From positions 209,469 to 273,468 of the forward strand of contig CANNDL010000001.1 in NCBI GenBank assembly GCA_947503435.1: DNA of 64,000 nt, read 5' to 3'. The notes under the pieces are model-generated. The model had not been told where the DNA came from, made no database searches, and saw only the letters and a list, made by a program, of their open reading frames with translations. The DNA comes from an uncultured Kangiella sp. Its GTDB lineage: Bacteria; Pseudomonadota; Gammaproteobacteria; Enterobacterales; Kangiellaceae. This document shows, piece after piece, positions 26,578 through 34,616 of this stretch; within the stretch, counting starts at the first letter, position 1; the number at the start of each line of letters is the position of its first letter. The position numbers were made by a program, and so were the translations under genes.

Positions 26578-26654
26578 CGGCGATTAGCGCAGTCTGGTAG
26601 CGCGCCTGCTTTGGGTGCAGGATGTCGGGAGTTCAAATCTCTCATCGCCGACCA
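26578..26654 (+). tRNA. tRNA-Pro(TGG)
   Basis: 77 nt with encoded CCA. Acceptor CGGCGAT pairs with ATCGCCG; the anticodon loop TTTGGGT gives TGG; T-arm GTTCAAATC. First of four tRNAs in one transcript. Confidence 0.96.
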
Positions 26655-26691
26655 ATTTTTTAGTCATTTGTTATGTGGTATCGATTCAAAT

Positions 26692-26768
<77 letters not shown>

Positions 26769-26805
26769 TTTGCGTTTCGGGCAAACAAATGATGCAACGA
26801 ATTAT

Positions 26806-26882
26806 GGTGGGCGTAGCTCAGTTGGTAGAGCCCTGGATTGTGATTCCGGTTGTCGTGGGTTCAAATCCCATCGTCCACCCCA
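26806..26882 (+). tRNA. tRNA-His(GTG)
   Basis: 77 nt counting the extra G-1 at 26806, which pairs with discriminator C at 26879, the identity element for histidyl-tRNA synthetase. Acceptor GTGGGCG with CGTCCAC; anticodon loop TTGTGAT gives GTG; CCA encoded. Confidence 0.96.
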
Positions 26883-26982
26883 TATTTTTAGCTTCGACTA
26901 CCAAATCAGAAGCGTGAAATAACATAATACGGTTCGATGAGGGCTGTCGGGGCGTAAGCCCGCTAAAAGCAGTACGACATAT

Positions 26983-27067
26983 GCGAGAGTGGTGGAATTG
27001 GTAGACACGCTGGATTTAGGTTCCAGTGCCGCGAGGCGTGAGAGTTCGAGTCTCTCCTTTCGCACCA
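26983..27067 (+). tRNA. tRNA-Leu(TAG)
   Basis: 85 nt, class II with a long variable arm (TGCCGCGAGGCGT region). Acceptor GCGAGAG pairs with CTTTCGC; the anticodon loop TTTAGGT gives TAG, reading CUN codons; CCA encoded. Confidence 0.96.
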
Positions 27068-27095
27068 TTTACTTCTAATCAATTCAAGTAAATGG
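27065..27095 (+). repeat. Hairpin directly 3' of tRNA-Leu, including its CCA
   Basis: Arms CCATTTACTT (27065-27074) and AAGTAAATGG (27086-27095), 11-nt loop. The 5' arm begins with the CCA end of tRNA-Leu, so in the precursor the CCA could be base-paired, which would affect 3' processing. Confidence 0.5.
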
Positions 27096-27124
27096 TTCTT
27101 AGATAATCCTTCATCAATAATTAT

Positions 27125-27155
27125 GACAAAGTAATGACTATTGCTTTGTCTTTTT
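27125..27155 (+). terminator. Terminator of the tRNA operon
   Basis: 11-bp stem GACAAAGTAAT (27125-27135) / ATTGCTTTGTC (27140-27150, one G-T pair), loop GACT, followed by TTTTTG. It separates the tRNA operon from tig. Confidence 0.8.
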
Positions 27156-27197
27156 GCCGTTTGAAAATTATTAGGTTTAATCTTACGGAGATTAATA

Positions 27198-28487
27198 ATG
27201 CAAGTTTCAGTTGAAACCAGCCAAGGTTTAGAAAGAATTTTAACAATAGATGTTCCTGCAGAGAACATTGACGGTGCAGTACAAAAGCGCTTACAAGATA
27301 TGGCGCGTAATGTGAAAATGAATGGCTTCCGTCCAGGTAAGGTGCCATTTAGTGTTGTTAAGAAGCGTTATGGCGCTTCAGTTCGTCAAGAAGTATTAGG
27401 CGAAGTAATGCAACGTCATTATTTTGAAGCTGTACAGCAAGAAAAATTAATGCCTGCAGGCTACCCTCAATTAGAGCTAGTAGAAAACACAGATGGCGAG
27501 AACCTTAAGTTCACTGCTAAATTTGAAATCTATCCTGAAGTTCAATTAACTGCATTTGATAAATTAGAGATTACTGCTAAGACTGCTGAAGTAACGGATA
27601 CTGATTTAGATGGCATGCTTGAAACATTGCAAGGTCAGCGTGCAACTTGGAAAGAAGTTAAGCGCAAATCTAAGAAAGGCGATCAAGTAGTAATCGACTT
27701 TACTGGTACCGTTGACGGTGAAGCATTTGCTGGTGGTGAAGCAAAAGAATTCCCGTTAGAGCTTGGTTCTGACAGCATGATCCCAGGCTTTGAAAAGCAA
27801 ATCATTGGCGCAAAAGCGGGTGAAGACGTGAGCGTTGAAGTTGCTTTCCCAGAAGACTATCACGTTGAAGAGTTGAAAGGTCAAGATGCCGTGTTTGCTA
27901 CTCACGTGCATACAGTCAATGCAAAAGAGTTACCTTCTTTAGAAGATTTAGCCGAAGCATTAGCAGCTGAAGATATTGATGCTTTAAAGTCTGATGTAAA
28001 AGACAATATGGAGCGTGAACTTCGTAACGCTTTAAAAGCTCAAGTAAAAGGCCAGGTAATGGACAAGTTAGTTGAGTCTCATGAGTTTGACGTTCCAAAA
28101 GCAATGATTGATCAAGAAATCGATCGTATGCGTCAAGAGATGTTACAGCAAATGCGTGCTCCACAGGGTGCCGACACTCCGGACTTACCTGCAGATTTAT
28201 TTGAAGAACAAGCAAACCGCCGTGTGACTTTAGGTTTGGTTGTTGCTGAAATTATTAAAAGCGAAGAGTTAAAAGCGGACGAAGAAAAAGTACGCGCTCA
28301 AGTTGAAGAGTTAGCAGCTGTATACGAACAACCACAAGAAGTCATCGACTGGTATTATGGCGACCCTCAACGTTTACGTGAAGTTGAATCATTAGTACTT
28401 GAAGATACAGTGGTTGACTTGGTGCTAGAAAAAGCTAAAGTATCGGAAGAGTCTGTAAAGTTTGATGACATTATGAATAAAAAGTAA
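27198..28487 (+). CDS. tig: Trigger factor
   Basis: 429 residues, a ribosome-bound chaperone and prolyl isomerase. The ribosome-binding signature GFRPGKVPFSVVKKRYG is near residues 44-60. The FKBP-type domain lies at about 155-245 (GDQVVIDFTGTVDGEAFAGGEAKEFPLELGSDSMIPGFE), followed by the helical arm domain. ATG at 27198 with ACGGAG upstream. It starts the conserved tig-clpP-clpX-lon-hupB-ppiD quality-control cluster and has its own terminator before clpP. Confidence 0.97.
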   Translation: MQVSVETSQGLERILTIDVPAENIDGAVQKRLQDMARNVKMNGFRPGKVPFSVVKKRYGASVRQEVLGEVMQRHYFEAVQQEKLMPAGYPQLELVENTDGENLKFTAKFEIYPEVQLTAFDKLEITAKTAEVTDTDLDGMLETLQGQRATWKEVKRKSKKGDQVVIDFTGTVDGEAFAGGEAKEFPLELGSDSMIPGFEKQIIGAKAGEDVSVEVAFPEDYHVEELKGQDAVFATHVHTVNAKELPSLEDLAEALAAEDIDALKSDVKDNMERELRNALKAQVKGQVMDKLVESHEFDVPKAMIDQEIDRMRQEMLQQMRAPQGADTPDLPADLFEEQANRRVTLGLVVAEIIKSEELKADEEKVRAQVEELAAVYEQPQEVIDWYYGDPQRLREVESLVLEDTVVDLVLEKAKVSEESVKFDDIMNKK

Positions 28488-28508
28488 TTCATAGCGTCAG
28501 TAGAATTA

Positions 28509-28535
28509 AAAAGCGGGCTAAGGCTCGCTTTTTTT
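28509..28535 (+). terminator. Terminator of tig
   Basis: 10-bp stem AAAAGCGGGC / GCTCGCTTTT (one G-T pair), 4-nt loop, T-run to 28535. Confidence 0.85.
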
Positions 28536-28579
28536 ATGAGTATTAAAAATATAAAAGAAAGTACCCAAAAGGATAATGC

Positions 28580-29227
28580 ATGAACAACCCCAAAAATCCT
28601 ATTATTACTAATCAAGAGTCAATTGTTACCGACCCATATGCTGGCGGTTTGATTCCGATGGTAGTTGAGCAAACCTCTCGTGGTGAGCGCTCATATGATA
28701 TTTATTCGCGTTTATTAAAAGAACGCGTCATTTTCTTAGTAGGCCCTGTAGAAGATTATATGGCCAATTCAGTCGTCGCTCAGATGCTATTTTTAGAGTC
28801 AGAGAATCCTGAGAAAGATATTTATTTGTATATCAATTCTCCAGGTGGTGTTGTGACAGCTGGGATGGCGATTTATGACACCATGCAGTTTATTAAGCCT
28901 GATGTCAGCACGGTTTGTATTGGTCAAGCGGCCAGTATGGGTGCCTTCTTATTAACTGGTGGTGCAAAAGGTAAGCGTCATTGTTTGCCAAATTCTCGTA
29001 TGATGATTCACCAACCATTAGGCGGATTCCAAGGGCAAGCGTCTGATTTTGAGATTCATGCAAAAGAAATTATTGACTTGAAAAAGCGTTTAAATGGAAT
29101 TATGGCCAACCATTGTGATCGTCCTATTGAAGATTTAGAGCGAGATACGGATCGTGATAATTTTATGACGGCTGAAGAAGCGGTAGAATATGGCCTAATT
29201 GATTCGGTTATTAATTCGCGAAAGTAA
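28580..29227 (+). CDS. clpP: ATP-dependent Clp protease proteolytic subunit ClpP
   Basis: 215 residues. Serine protease chamber subunit; the triad is Ser119 ([11 protein letters not shown]), His144 (MIHQPLGG) and Asp193 (TDRDNFM). The first 15-20 residues are probably a cleaved propeptide. AAAGGA lies upstream of the ATG. Normally clpX follows directly; here a terminator (29243) and two accessory genes separate clpP from clpX by about 4 kb, so the protease and its ATPase are transcribed apart. Confidence 0.97.
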   Translation: MNNPKNPIITNQESIVTDPYAGGLIPMVVEQTSRGERSYDIYSRLLKERVIFLVGPVEDYMANSVVAQMLFLESENPEKDIYLYINSPGGVVTAGMAIYDTMQFIKPDVSTVCIGQAASMGAFLLTGGAKGKRHCLPNSRMMIHQPLGGFQGQASDFEIHAKEIIDLKKRLNGIMANHCDRPIEDLERDTDRDNFMTAEEAVEYGLIDSVINSRK

Positions 29228-29242
29228 AGTTTTATAAAGATT

Positions 29243-29269
29243 AAAAGCCTGTTTTTGCAGGCTTTTTTT
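29243..29269 (+). terminator. Terminator of clpP
   Basis: Stem AAAAGCCTG (29243-29251) / CAGGCTTTT (29258-29266), 6-nt loop, seven T in all. It ends the clpP transcript before the antiporter gene. Confidence 0.88.
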
Positions 29270-29386
29270 ATATCTGTTCCAAAAGCGGTTCAATGCTAAA
29301 TAATTTGTAACAAGTTTACAATTGAATTGTCCAATCTTAGAAGGTTTACTGCACCATATGCTTTCAACCTTGGGGACACCAAAAGC

Positions 29387-31009
29387 ATGGAAAAGCAATA
29401 TCGGCGGTTAAGTTTCATTGAGCGTTTAATTTCTCGTTTTGCTTGGGTAAAACCTGGTGAAGGAAGAAGCGTGTTGCTATTGTTTTTTGGTTTGTTTACC
29501 TTAATGTTCGCCTACTACTTGTTAAAAGTTATTCGCGATCCCTTGATTTTAAAAGATGGCACTGCGGAATTAAAAAGTTATACCACGGCGGCTCAAGCGG
29601 TGGTCTTGCTGTTCATCATTCCTTTCTTTACTCAATATTTTTATAAGTTTTCAAACGCTAAAGACAAAACTTTGTTCATTCGTAAAGTGGTGGTGATATT
29701 TGCCGGCTGCTTGTCAATTTTCGCTGTTGGCGTCGCTTTCAATTGGTCCATCAGTATTGCTTTTTATATTTGGTTAGGTGTTTTTAGCGTTATTTTAGTG
29801 TCGCTCTATTGGTCATTTTGTGCAGACTGCTTTAATGTCAAAAGCGGGCAGCGACTTTTTGCGATTATAGCCGTTGGCGGTTCAATCGGTGCTTGGTTTG
29901 GCGCTAAAGCTGCTGGTTGGTTATATCCTATTATTGGCGTATTGGGTCTTATATTTATATCTACAGTATTGTTATTGGCTTTAGCAACCATTATCAAAAT
30001 CAGCATGAAGTCCATACCAGAAGATGCAAAACCGATTGATAAGTATGAGAAAGAAGCGCAAAAAGCAGAATGGCACCGCGGATTTGAATTGATATTTAAA
30101 CGTAAATATTTATTGGCTATCGCAGTATTTATTACGTTATTAAATTGGATTAACTCAATGGGTGAGTATGTTTTAGCCAAGTTTGTTAAACAAGCAGTGG
30201 CTACTACGACAAAAGCTCCTGAATTGTTTATGACTGAGTTTTATTCCAATTATATTGGTTGGTTCACTTTAATAGGACTGGTACTTCAACTTTTTGTGGT
30301 GACCCGATTATTCCGATGGATTGGAGTGGGTACCTCAATTATGATTTTACCTTTTGTGATGATGATTAACTATGGCCTACTGTTCTTAATGCCCGTATTC
30401 ACTATCGCCAAATGGACTTTGATTGCCGAAAACAGTGTTAATTACTCAATCCAAAATACGAGTCGTCATGCTTTATTTTTGCCTATTCCTCGTGAAGAGA
30501 AGTACTTAAGCAAGAATGTTATCGAGGCTTTCTTTTATCGATTCGGAGATCTGTTATACGCTGCTACCGTATTTATTGGAGTAACCTATTTTGATTTAGG
30601 CATTAGTGGTTTTATTGCTTTTAACTTTATTATGGCCTTGGGGTTATTTGGAGTGGCGATGTATATTCGTAGTGCCAATCAAAAGCAGTTGGATGACTCT
30701 GAACCTAATTCACCTCCAGTACTACATAATCCTATGGAGCCGCAAGTAGTGTCATCAGGCGCTAGGACAGTATTAACTATTCCTGAAAATACCTTTGTAG
30801 ACCCTGATTTAGGAGACGCTATTCGTTATCGAATTGAGCCTATAAATGGTTCTTTACCAAGTTGGTGTCAGTTTGATTCGACAAACTTACGATTAAAATT
30901 AGAACCTCCAGTAGGCTATGTTTCATCAATCGATATTCGCTTAATAGCTTACGATTTTGATGGTCTGCAGGCTGATACAGAATTAAATATTCAAGTGGAG
31001 CAGCCTTAA
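29387..31009 (+). CDS. Tlc-type nucleotide antiporter-like membrane protein with cadherin-like C-terminal domain
   Basis: 540 residues from the ATG at 29387 (GGGGA about 10 nt upstream); a TTG at 29327 gives 20 more residues but has no ribosome-binding site. Residues about 1-435 form roughly 11-12 membrane helices with Tlc/NTT family features: WVKPGEGRSVLLLFFGLF, FAYYLLKVIRDPLI, SLYWSFCADCFNVKSGQRLF and IAVGGSIGAWFG. The Tlc family exchanges ATP/ADP or other nucleotides in obligate parasites and plastids, with less-studied relatives in free-living bacteria. Residues about 440-540 are a soluble beta-sandwich like CADG/putative-Ig (NSPPVL, IPENTFVDPDLGDAIRYRI, GSLPSWCQFD, IRLIAYDFDGLQADTELNIQV). 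I know of no described protein with this fusion. Convergent with the kinase-phosphatase gene 3 nt away. The transported substrate is not established. Confidence 0.75.
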   Translation: MEKQYRRLSFIERLISRFAWVKPGEGRSVLLLFFGLFTLMFAYYLLKVIRDPLILKDGTAELKSYTTAAQAVVLLFIIPFFTQYFYKFSNAKDKTLFIRKVVVIFAGCLSIFAVGVAFNWSISIAFYIWLGVFSVILVSLYWSFCADCFNVKSGQRLFAIIAVGGSIGAWFGAKAAGWLYPIIGVLGLIFISTVLLLALATIIKISMKSIPEDAKPIDKYEKEAQKAEWHRGFELIFKRKYLLAIAVFITLLNWINSMGEYVLAKFVKQAVATTTKAPELFMTEFYSNYIGWFTLIGLVLQLFVVTRLFRWIGVGTSIMILPFVMMINYGLLFLMPVFTIAKWTLIAENSVNYSIQNTSRHALFLPIPREEKYLSKNVIEAFFYRFGDLLYAATVFIGVTYFDLGISGFIAFNFIMALGLFGVAMYIRSANQKQLDDSEPNSPPVLHNPMEPQVVSSGARTVLTIPENTFVDPDLGDAIRYRIEPINGSLPSWCQFDSTNLRLKLEPPVGYVSSIDIRLIAYDFDGLQADTELNIQVEQP

Positions 31010-31023
31010 TAGTTAATTAAGGC
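31003..31023. repeat. Hairpin containing both stop codons of a convergent pair
   Basis: 8-bp arms GCCTTAAT (31003-31010) and ATTAAGGC (31016-31023), 5-nt loop. It spans the TAA of the antiporter gene (31007-31009) and the TAA of the lipoprotein gene (31013-31015). There is no T-run on either side. Confidence 0.5.
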
Positions 31024-32992
31024 GCTCTAGGATTAAATTTCTTCGTTTTAGGATGGAATCAATTTGTTTTCGATGAAGGTGTTTGCCCAGAGCTTTCTTC
31101 AAATTTTCCTTATCGAGTTTCAATAACATCTCTTTAAAGGCTGAAGATATATTATTTGGCGGCGTTAAGCGTTCTGATACCTCATTGTCATACTTTGGTA
31201 AGCTATTTTTTACTCTAAATGCCCGAGTATGATCTATCAGCCAAAGCTGCGCATCATCTTCCGTATAAAGTTCGTTGCCTGTATTTCGATCTTCGTTGTA
31301 AATAAGCCAATCGAATATTTGCATTAATTCTCGGCCCGACTCTTTAGTACAATAACCCTTAAGTTTGCGCTTTTCTTCGATTAGTTGGGTGTTACTCACT
31401 GAGTCTTCTACCCAATACTGTAAAATTCCGTCTTTGCCGTCATGCTTGTATTCCATAACAAACGGAACCATATTTAATCCTAATAATCGGTCTAGTTTGT
31501 AAGCAGCTAAATCATAAATATATCTATCCGCAAAATTACCAGCTTTACCCCAACGCTTATCTTCAAGCTTCTTATCGGTATCTAAGTATTTAAAGATGGC
31601 TCTATGTTGCTTGCCATTCAAATCGAATGTTAAACGGATTGGATTGGTATAAAAGTCGCCTAACTCTTTCTGGGCGGTTACTTTTGCGTTTTGGTAATAA
31701 TTGATTAGGTACTCGTCGGTAAAGCCGTTAGGACTAACTGGCTTACGCACGGGATCAACCATTGGCTGCTTGTTTTGATCGTCATTAATATTGAGGACTT
31801 TCAATTGATTATTAGTAATGTCGACTACACTAGGATTTCCTTTGTAATAAGCCTGTGACATACCAGTATCTAGCATAATGACTTTGCCACCAAAGCGTGA
31901 ACGAACCTGTAAGCTATCGTCAGGTGTGTGACCTAGGAATATTTGGTTGGCGTTAAAATAATTTAAAACCTCATTGACGGTATTTTCCTCTGAGTATTCG
32001 TGACAGTACATATTGCCGCGATACCAAGTAGGGCCAAAGGAGCTGAAAAGCAATGAGTCGGCTAACTTAACAAACTTCTTTGCCTTTTTTATAGTCGAAC
32101 GTTTCTTTAATGCGCGGCTTTGTATTTTGCCATCTACCAGTGCTTGGGCAACATCGCGTTGTTCGTACTTGCTAAAATAGTATTTAAATAGTCCTGCATC
32201 GATCAACTCACGCCACAGGCGACTGTACTCTTCTAGATCTTGTAATAATTGAGCATTAATCTCCTCAACGTTTTTATTGGTTCTAGGTAGTTCTTGAGAA
32301 AAGCCACCATGGGCAAATAGTTTATTTTGAATTTTTAAGATTATATTTTTTTTAAGCAGCCACTGCCCGTACTTCCCATCAGGTGCATAAGCATTAATGT
32401 GGCCGAAAAAACCTGGCGGATACAGCTTATTAAATTTAGCTAAACTCTCTTCGGTATCATCCTTCTTTGAATATCGTAAATAATCTTCATAAACTTCTTT
32501 TCTTAATTCCTTTGGTTCATCGCCTGCGAAAGCTGCAAACTCGGCTTTTGAGACGTATCGCAAATCTCCTCGAATATTCATGACTTCATGATTACCTAAA
32601 GCCATTTCAAACGCGCCACCAGCTTCTTTAGCTTGTTGTTCTAGCAGCATGTAAAAATCTAGAATTTGTCTTGAGTCTGGGCCTCTATCAATTAAGTCGC
32701 CAAGACTAACTAAAATTCTATTCCCCGCCATCCAATTGCCATCATCATCGATGATTTGAGCTTTTTTTAATAGCTTAAACATGGTTGCAAAATCACCATG
32801 TACGTCAGCTATCACCGTTATTGGTCGAGTACCGATTTGGTCAGGGTTATTTGTATCAACCTTGCTCGCACTAATAGTAGTTAAATTAATTGATTGCTCT
32901 TTGGCTGTAGAGGCGCAAGAGGTGAGGGTAGCAGCAGCGACTGTGGTGAATAAAGTAGTCCCTAACGAAACCACCCGAAGTTTAGTAAACAT
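31013..32992 (-). CDS. Exported lipoprotein fusing a PPP/ApaH-type metallophosphatase to a FAM20/PI4K/HipA-like kinase domain
   Basis: 659 residues. A lipoprotein signal peptide ends in lipobox L23-T-S-C26, with Ala at +2, so outer-membrane sorting is expected. Residues about 57-390 are a calcineurin-like/PPP metallophosphatase: D63-V-H65-G-D, G98-D-L-I-D-R-G104, G133-N-H-E136, later AHGGFS and FLGHTPDD. Residues about 440-659 look like an atypical kinase: Lys468 in AIFKYL (nucleotide lysine), the catalytic-loop pattern F560-D-W-L-I-Y-N-E-D568-R-N-x2-N573, and the metal-binding Asp587 in LIDHTRAF. That pairing is known from FAM20 secretory kinases, PI4-kinases and HipA-like proteins. The product would be an extracytoplasmic enzyme able both to add and remove phosphate. 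Family calls are by eye; the kinase half could instead be a lipid kinase or a pseudokinase. Confidence 0.75.
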   Translation of the reverse strand: MFTKLRVVSLGTTLFTTVAAATLTSCASTAKEQSINLTTISASKVDTNNPDQIGTRPITVIADVHGDFATMFKLLKKAQIIDDDGNWMAGNRILVSLGDLIDRGPDSRQILDFYMLLEQQAKEAGGAFEMALGNHEVMNIRGDLRYVSKAEFAAFAGDEPKELRKEVYEDYLRYSKKDDTEESLAKFNKLYPPGFFGHINAYAPDGKYGQWLLKKNIILKIQNKLFAHGGFSQELPRTNKNVEEINAQLLQDLEEYSRLWRELIDAGLFKYYFSKYEQRDVAQALVDGKIQSRALKKRSTIKKAKKFVKLADSLLFSSFGPTWYRGNMYCHEYSEENTVNEVLNYFNANQIFLGHTPDDSLQVRSRFGGKVIMLDTGMSQAYYKGNPSVVDITNNQLKVLNINDDQNKQPMVDPVRKPVSPNGFTDEYLINYYQNAKVTAQKELGDFYTNPIRLTFDLNGKQHRAIFKYLDTDKKLEDKRWGKAGNFADRYIYDLAAYKLDRLLGLNMVPFVMEYKHDGKDGILQYWVEDSVSNTQLIEEKRKLKGYCTKESGRELMQIFDWLIYNEDRNTGNELYTEDDAQLWLIDHTRAFRVKNSLPKYDNEVSERLTPPNNISSAFKEMLLKLDKENLKKALGKHLHRKQIDSILKRRNLILERLN

Positions 32993-33174
32993 GAATCACT
33001 CCTTATGACTCTAATAGCTCAAAATTAGCATACTTTACAGAACGGCAGAAGCATAAAAAGATTCAAGTTGTTTCAGATTTGAGCAGATTTACTGAAAATT
33101 TACGCTATGGGCAGTATTTTTCTTTTGTTGCCCTCTAGATTTTGTTAATGTTATCTCATATAGAAAGAAATAAT

Positions 33175-33200
33175 TTGAAGGTTTAGGATTGATCCCCATT
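33175..33200 (+). promoter_or_regulatory. Heat-shock (sigma-32) promoter of clpX
   Basis: TTGAA (33175-33179), 14-bp spacer, CCCCATT (33194-33200). This agrees well with the sigma-32 consensus CTTGAA-N13-17-CCCCATnT. It lies 41 nt upstream of the clpX start and gives clpX its own heat-inducible transcription, needed because clpX is detached from clpP here. Confidence 0.7.
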
Positions 33201-33240
33201 ATGAGGTATTAATCGTAAGTCCAACTAGACTGAGGGTCTG

Positions 33241-34506
33241 ATGAGCGACAATTCTGATAAAAAAACACTCTATTGTTCATTTTGTGGAAAGAGTCAGCAT
33301 GAAGTTAAAAAACTAATTGCTGGTCCCCGCGTATTTATCTGTAATGAATGCGTGGATTTATGTAATGACATCATTATAGAAGAAGTTAAAGATATTGCCG
33401 CGAGCAGTAATTCTCGTGATTTACCATCGCCGAAAGAGATAAGTGACTTTCTAGAAGAATACGTTATCGGTCAAGATCGTGCTAAAAAAGTACTTTCAGT
33501 AGCTGTATATAATCATTATAAACGCTTGGAAAATGAGCCGAATTCTTCTGAAAACCAAGAAGTTGAATTAGGCAAAAGTAATATTCTTTTAATAGGCCCC
33601 ACTGGTTCTGGTAAAACGTTATTAGCAGAAACTTTGGCCCGTATGTTAGAAGTGCCATTCACTATGGCTGATGCGACGACGCTAACCGAAGCAGGTTATG
33701 TTGGTGAAGACGTTGAAAACATTATTCAGAAGCTTTTGCAAAAATGCGATTACGATGTTGAAAAAGCTCAACGGGGTATCGTATACATTGATGAAATTGA
33801 TAAAATTTCTCGCAAGTCTGATAATCCATCAATTACCCGAGACGTTTCTGGCGAGGGAGTGCAACAAGCTTTACTGAAGTTAATCGAAGGTACAGTGGCT
33901 TCGGTTCCTCCTCAAGGTGGCCGAAAACACCCACAGCAAGAGTTTTTGCAAGTAGATACCAGTAACATTTTATTTGTTTGCGGTGGCGCATTTGCAGGTG
34001 TTGAAAAAATCATTCAAGAACGCACTGAAAAGGGCGGTATTGGTTTTGGTGCAGATGTAAAAGAAACTCATGATGGCAAAGCAATTGGTGAGATGCTAAA
34101 GAATATTGAGCCGGATGACTTAGTAAAGTTTGGTTTAATTCCAGAGTTTATAGGCCGTTTACCAATTGTAGCAACTCTTCAAGAGCTAGATGAGCATGCT
34201 TTAGTCAGGATTTTAACTGAGCCGAAGAATGCATTAACTAAGCAATACAATAAATTACTGATGCTTGAAAACGTAGAACTAGAATTTCGCAAAGATGCAT
34301 TGCAAGCAATCGCTAAAAAAGCAATGCAACGTAGAACGGGAGCCCGTGGTTTACGATCTATCCTTGAAGAAATTTTATTAGACACCATGTATGAATTACC
34401 TTCGCTAGAAAATGTTAGCAAGGTGTGTATTGATGCAGCGGTAGTAAAAGGTGAGGCTGAGCCTTTATTGATTTATGATTCTCAGGTAAAAGCAGCTTCA
34501 GAATAA
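33241..34506 (+). CDS. clpX: ATP-dependent Clp protease ATP-binding subunit ClpX
   Basis: 421 residues. The N-terminal zinc domain has Cys12, Cys15, Cys34 and Cys37. The AAA+ core has Walker A GPTGSGKT, Walker [12 protein letters not shown], the GYVGEDVE pore loop, and the IGF-type loop [10 protein letters not shown] that docks on ClpP. It unfolds substrates for ClpP. It has its own sigma-32-like promoter; no terminator with a T-run follows, so lon may be partly read from it, though a GC-rich hairpin lies at 34535-34553. Confidence 0.97.
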   Translation: MSDNSDKKTLYCSFCGKSQHEVKKLIAGPRVFICNECVDLCNDIIIEEVKDIAASSNSRDLPSPKEISDFLEEYVIGQDRAKKVLSVAVYNHYKRLENEPNSSENQEVELGKSNILLIGPTGSGKTLLAETLARMLEVPFTMADATTLTEAGYVGEDVENIIQKLLQKCDYDVEKAQRGIVYIDEIDKISRKSDNPSITRDVSGEGVQQALLKLIEGTVASVPPQGGRKHPQQEFLQVDTSNILFVCGGAFAGVEKIIQERTEKGGIGFGADVKETHDGKAIGEMLKNIEPDDLVKFGLIPEFIGRLPIVATLQELDEHALVRILTEPKNALTKQYNKLLMLENVELEFRKDALQAIAKKAMQRRTGARGLRSILEEILLDTMYELPSLENVSKVCIDAAVVKGEAEPLLIYDSQVKAASE

Positions 34507-34534
34507 CTTTTCTATTAGCATCAATCTCTTAAAC

Positions 34535-34553
34535 AGGGCTCATCCTGAGCCCT
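34535..34553 (+). terminator. Hairpin between clpX and lon
   Basis: Perfect 8-bp arms AGGGCTCA (34535-34542) / TGAGCCCT (34546-34553), loop TCC. The stem is strong but not followed by T, so it may be a weak terminator, a pause site or an mRNA-stabilising hairpin. A TATAGT-like -10 for lon lies at about 34579. Confidence 0.45.
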
Positions 34554-34616
34554 AATGAATGCTGTAATAATTATTAACTATAGTAGGTTAATAAAAAGAA
34601 CCAGGATAAAAGCTCA

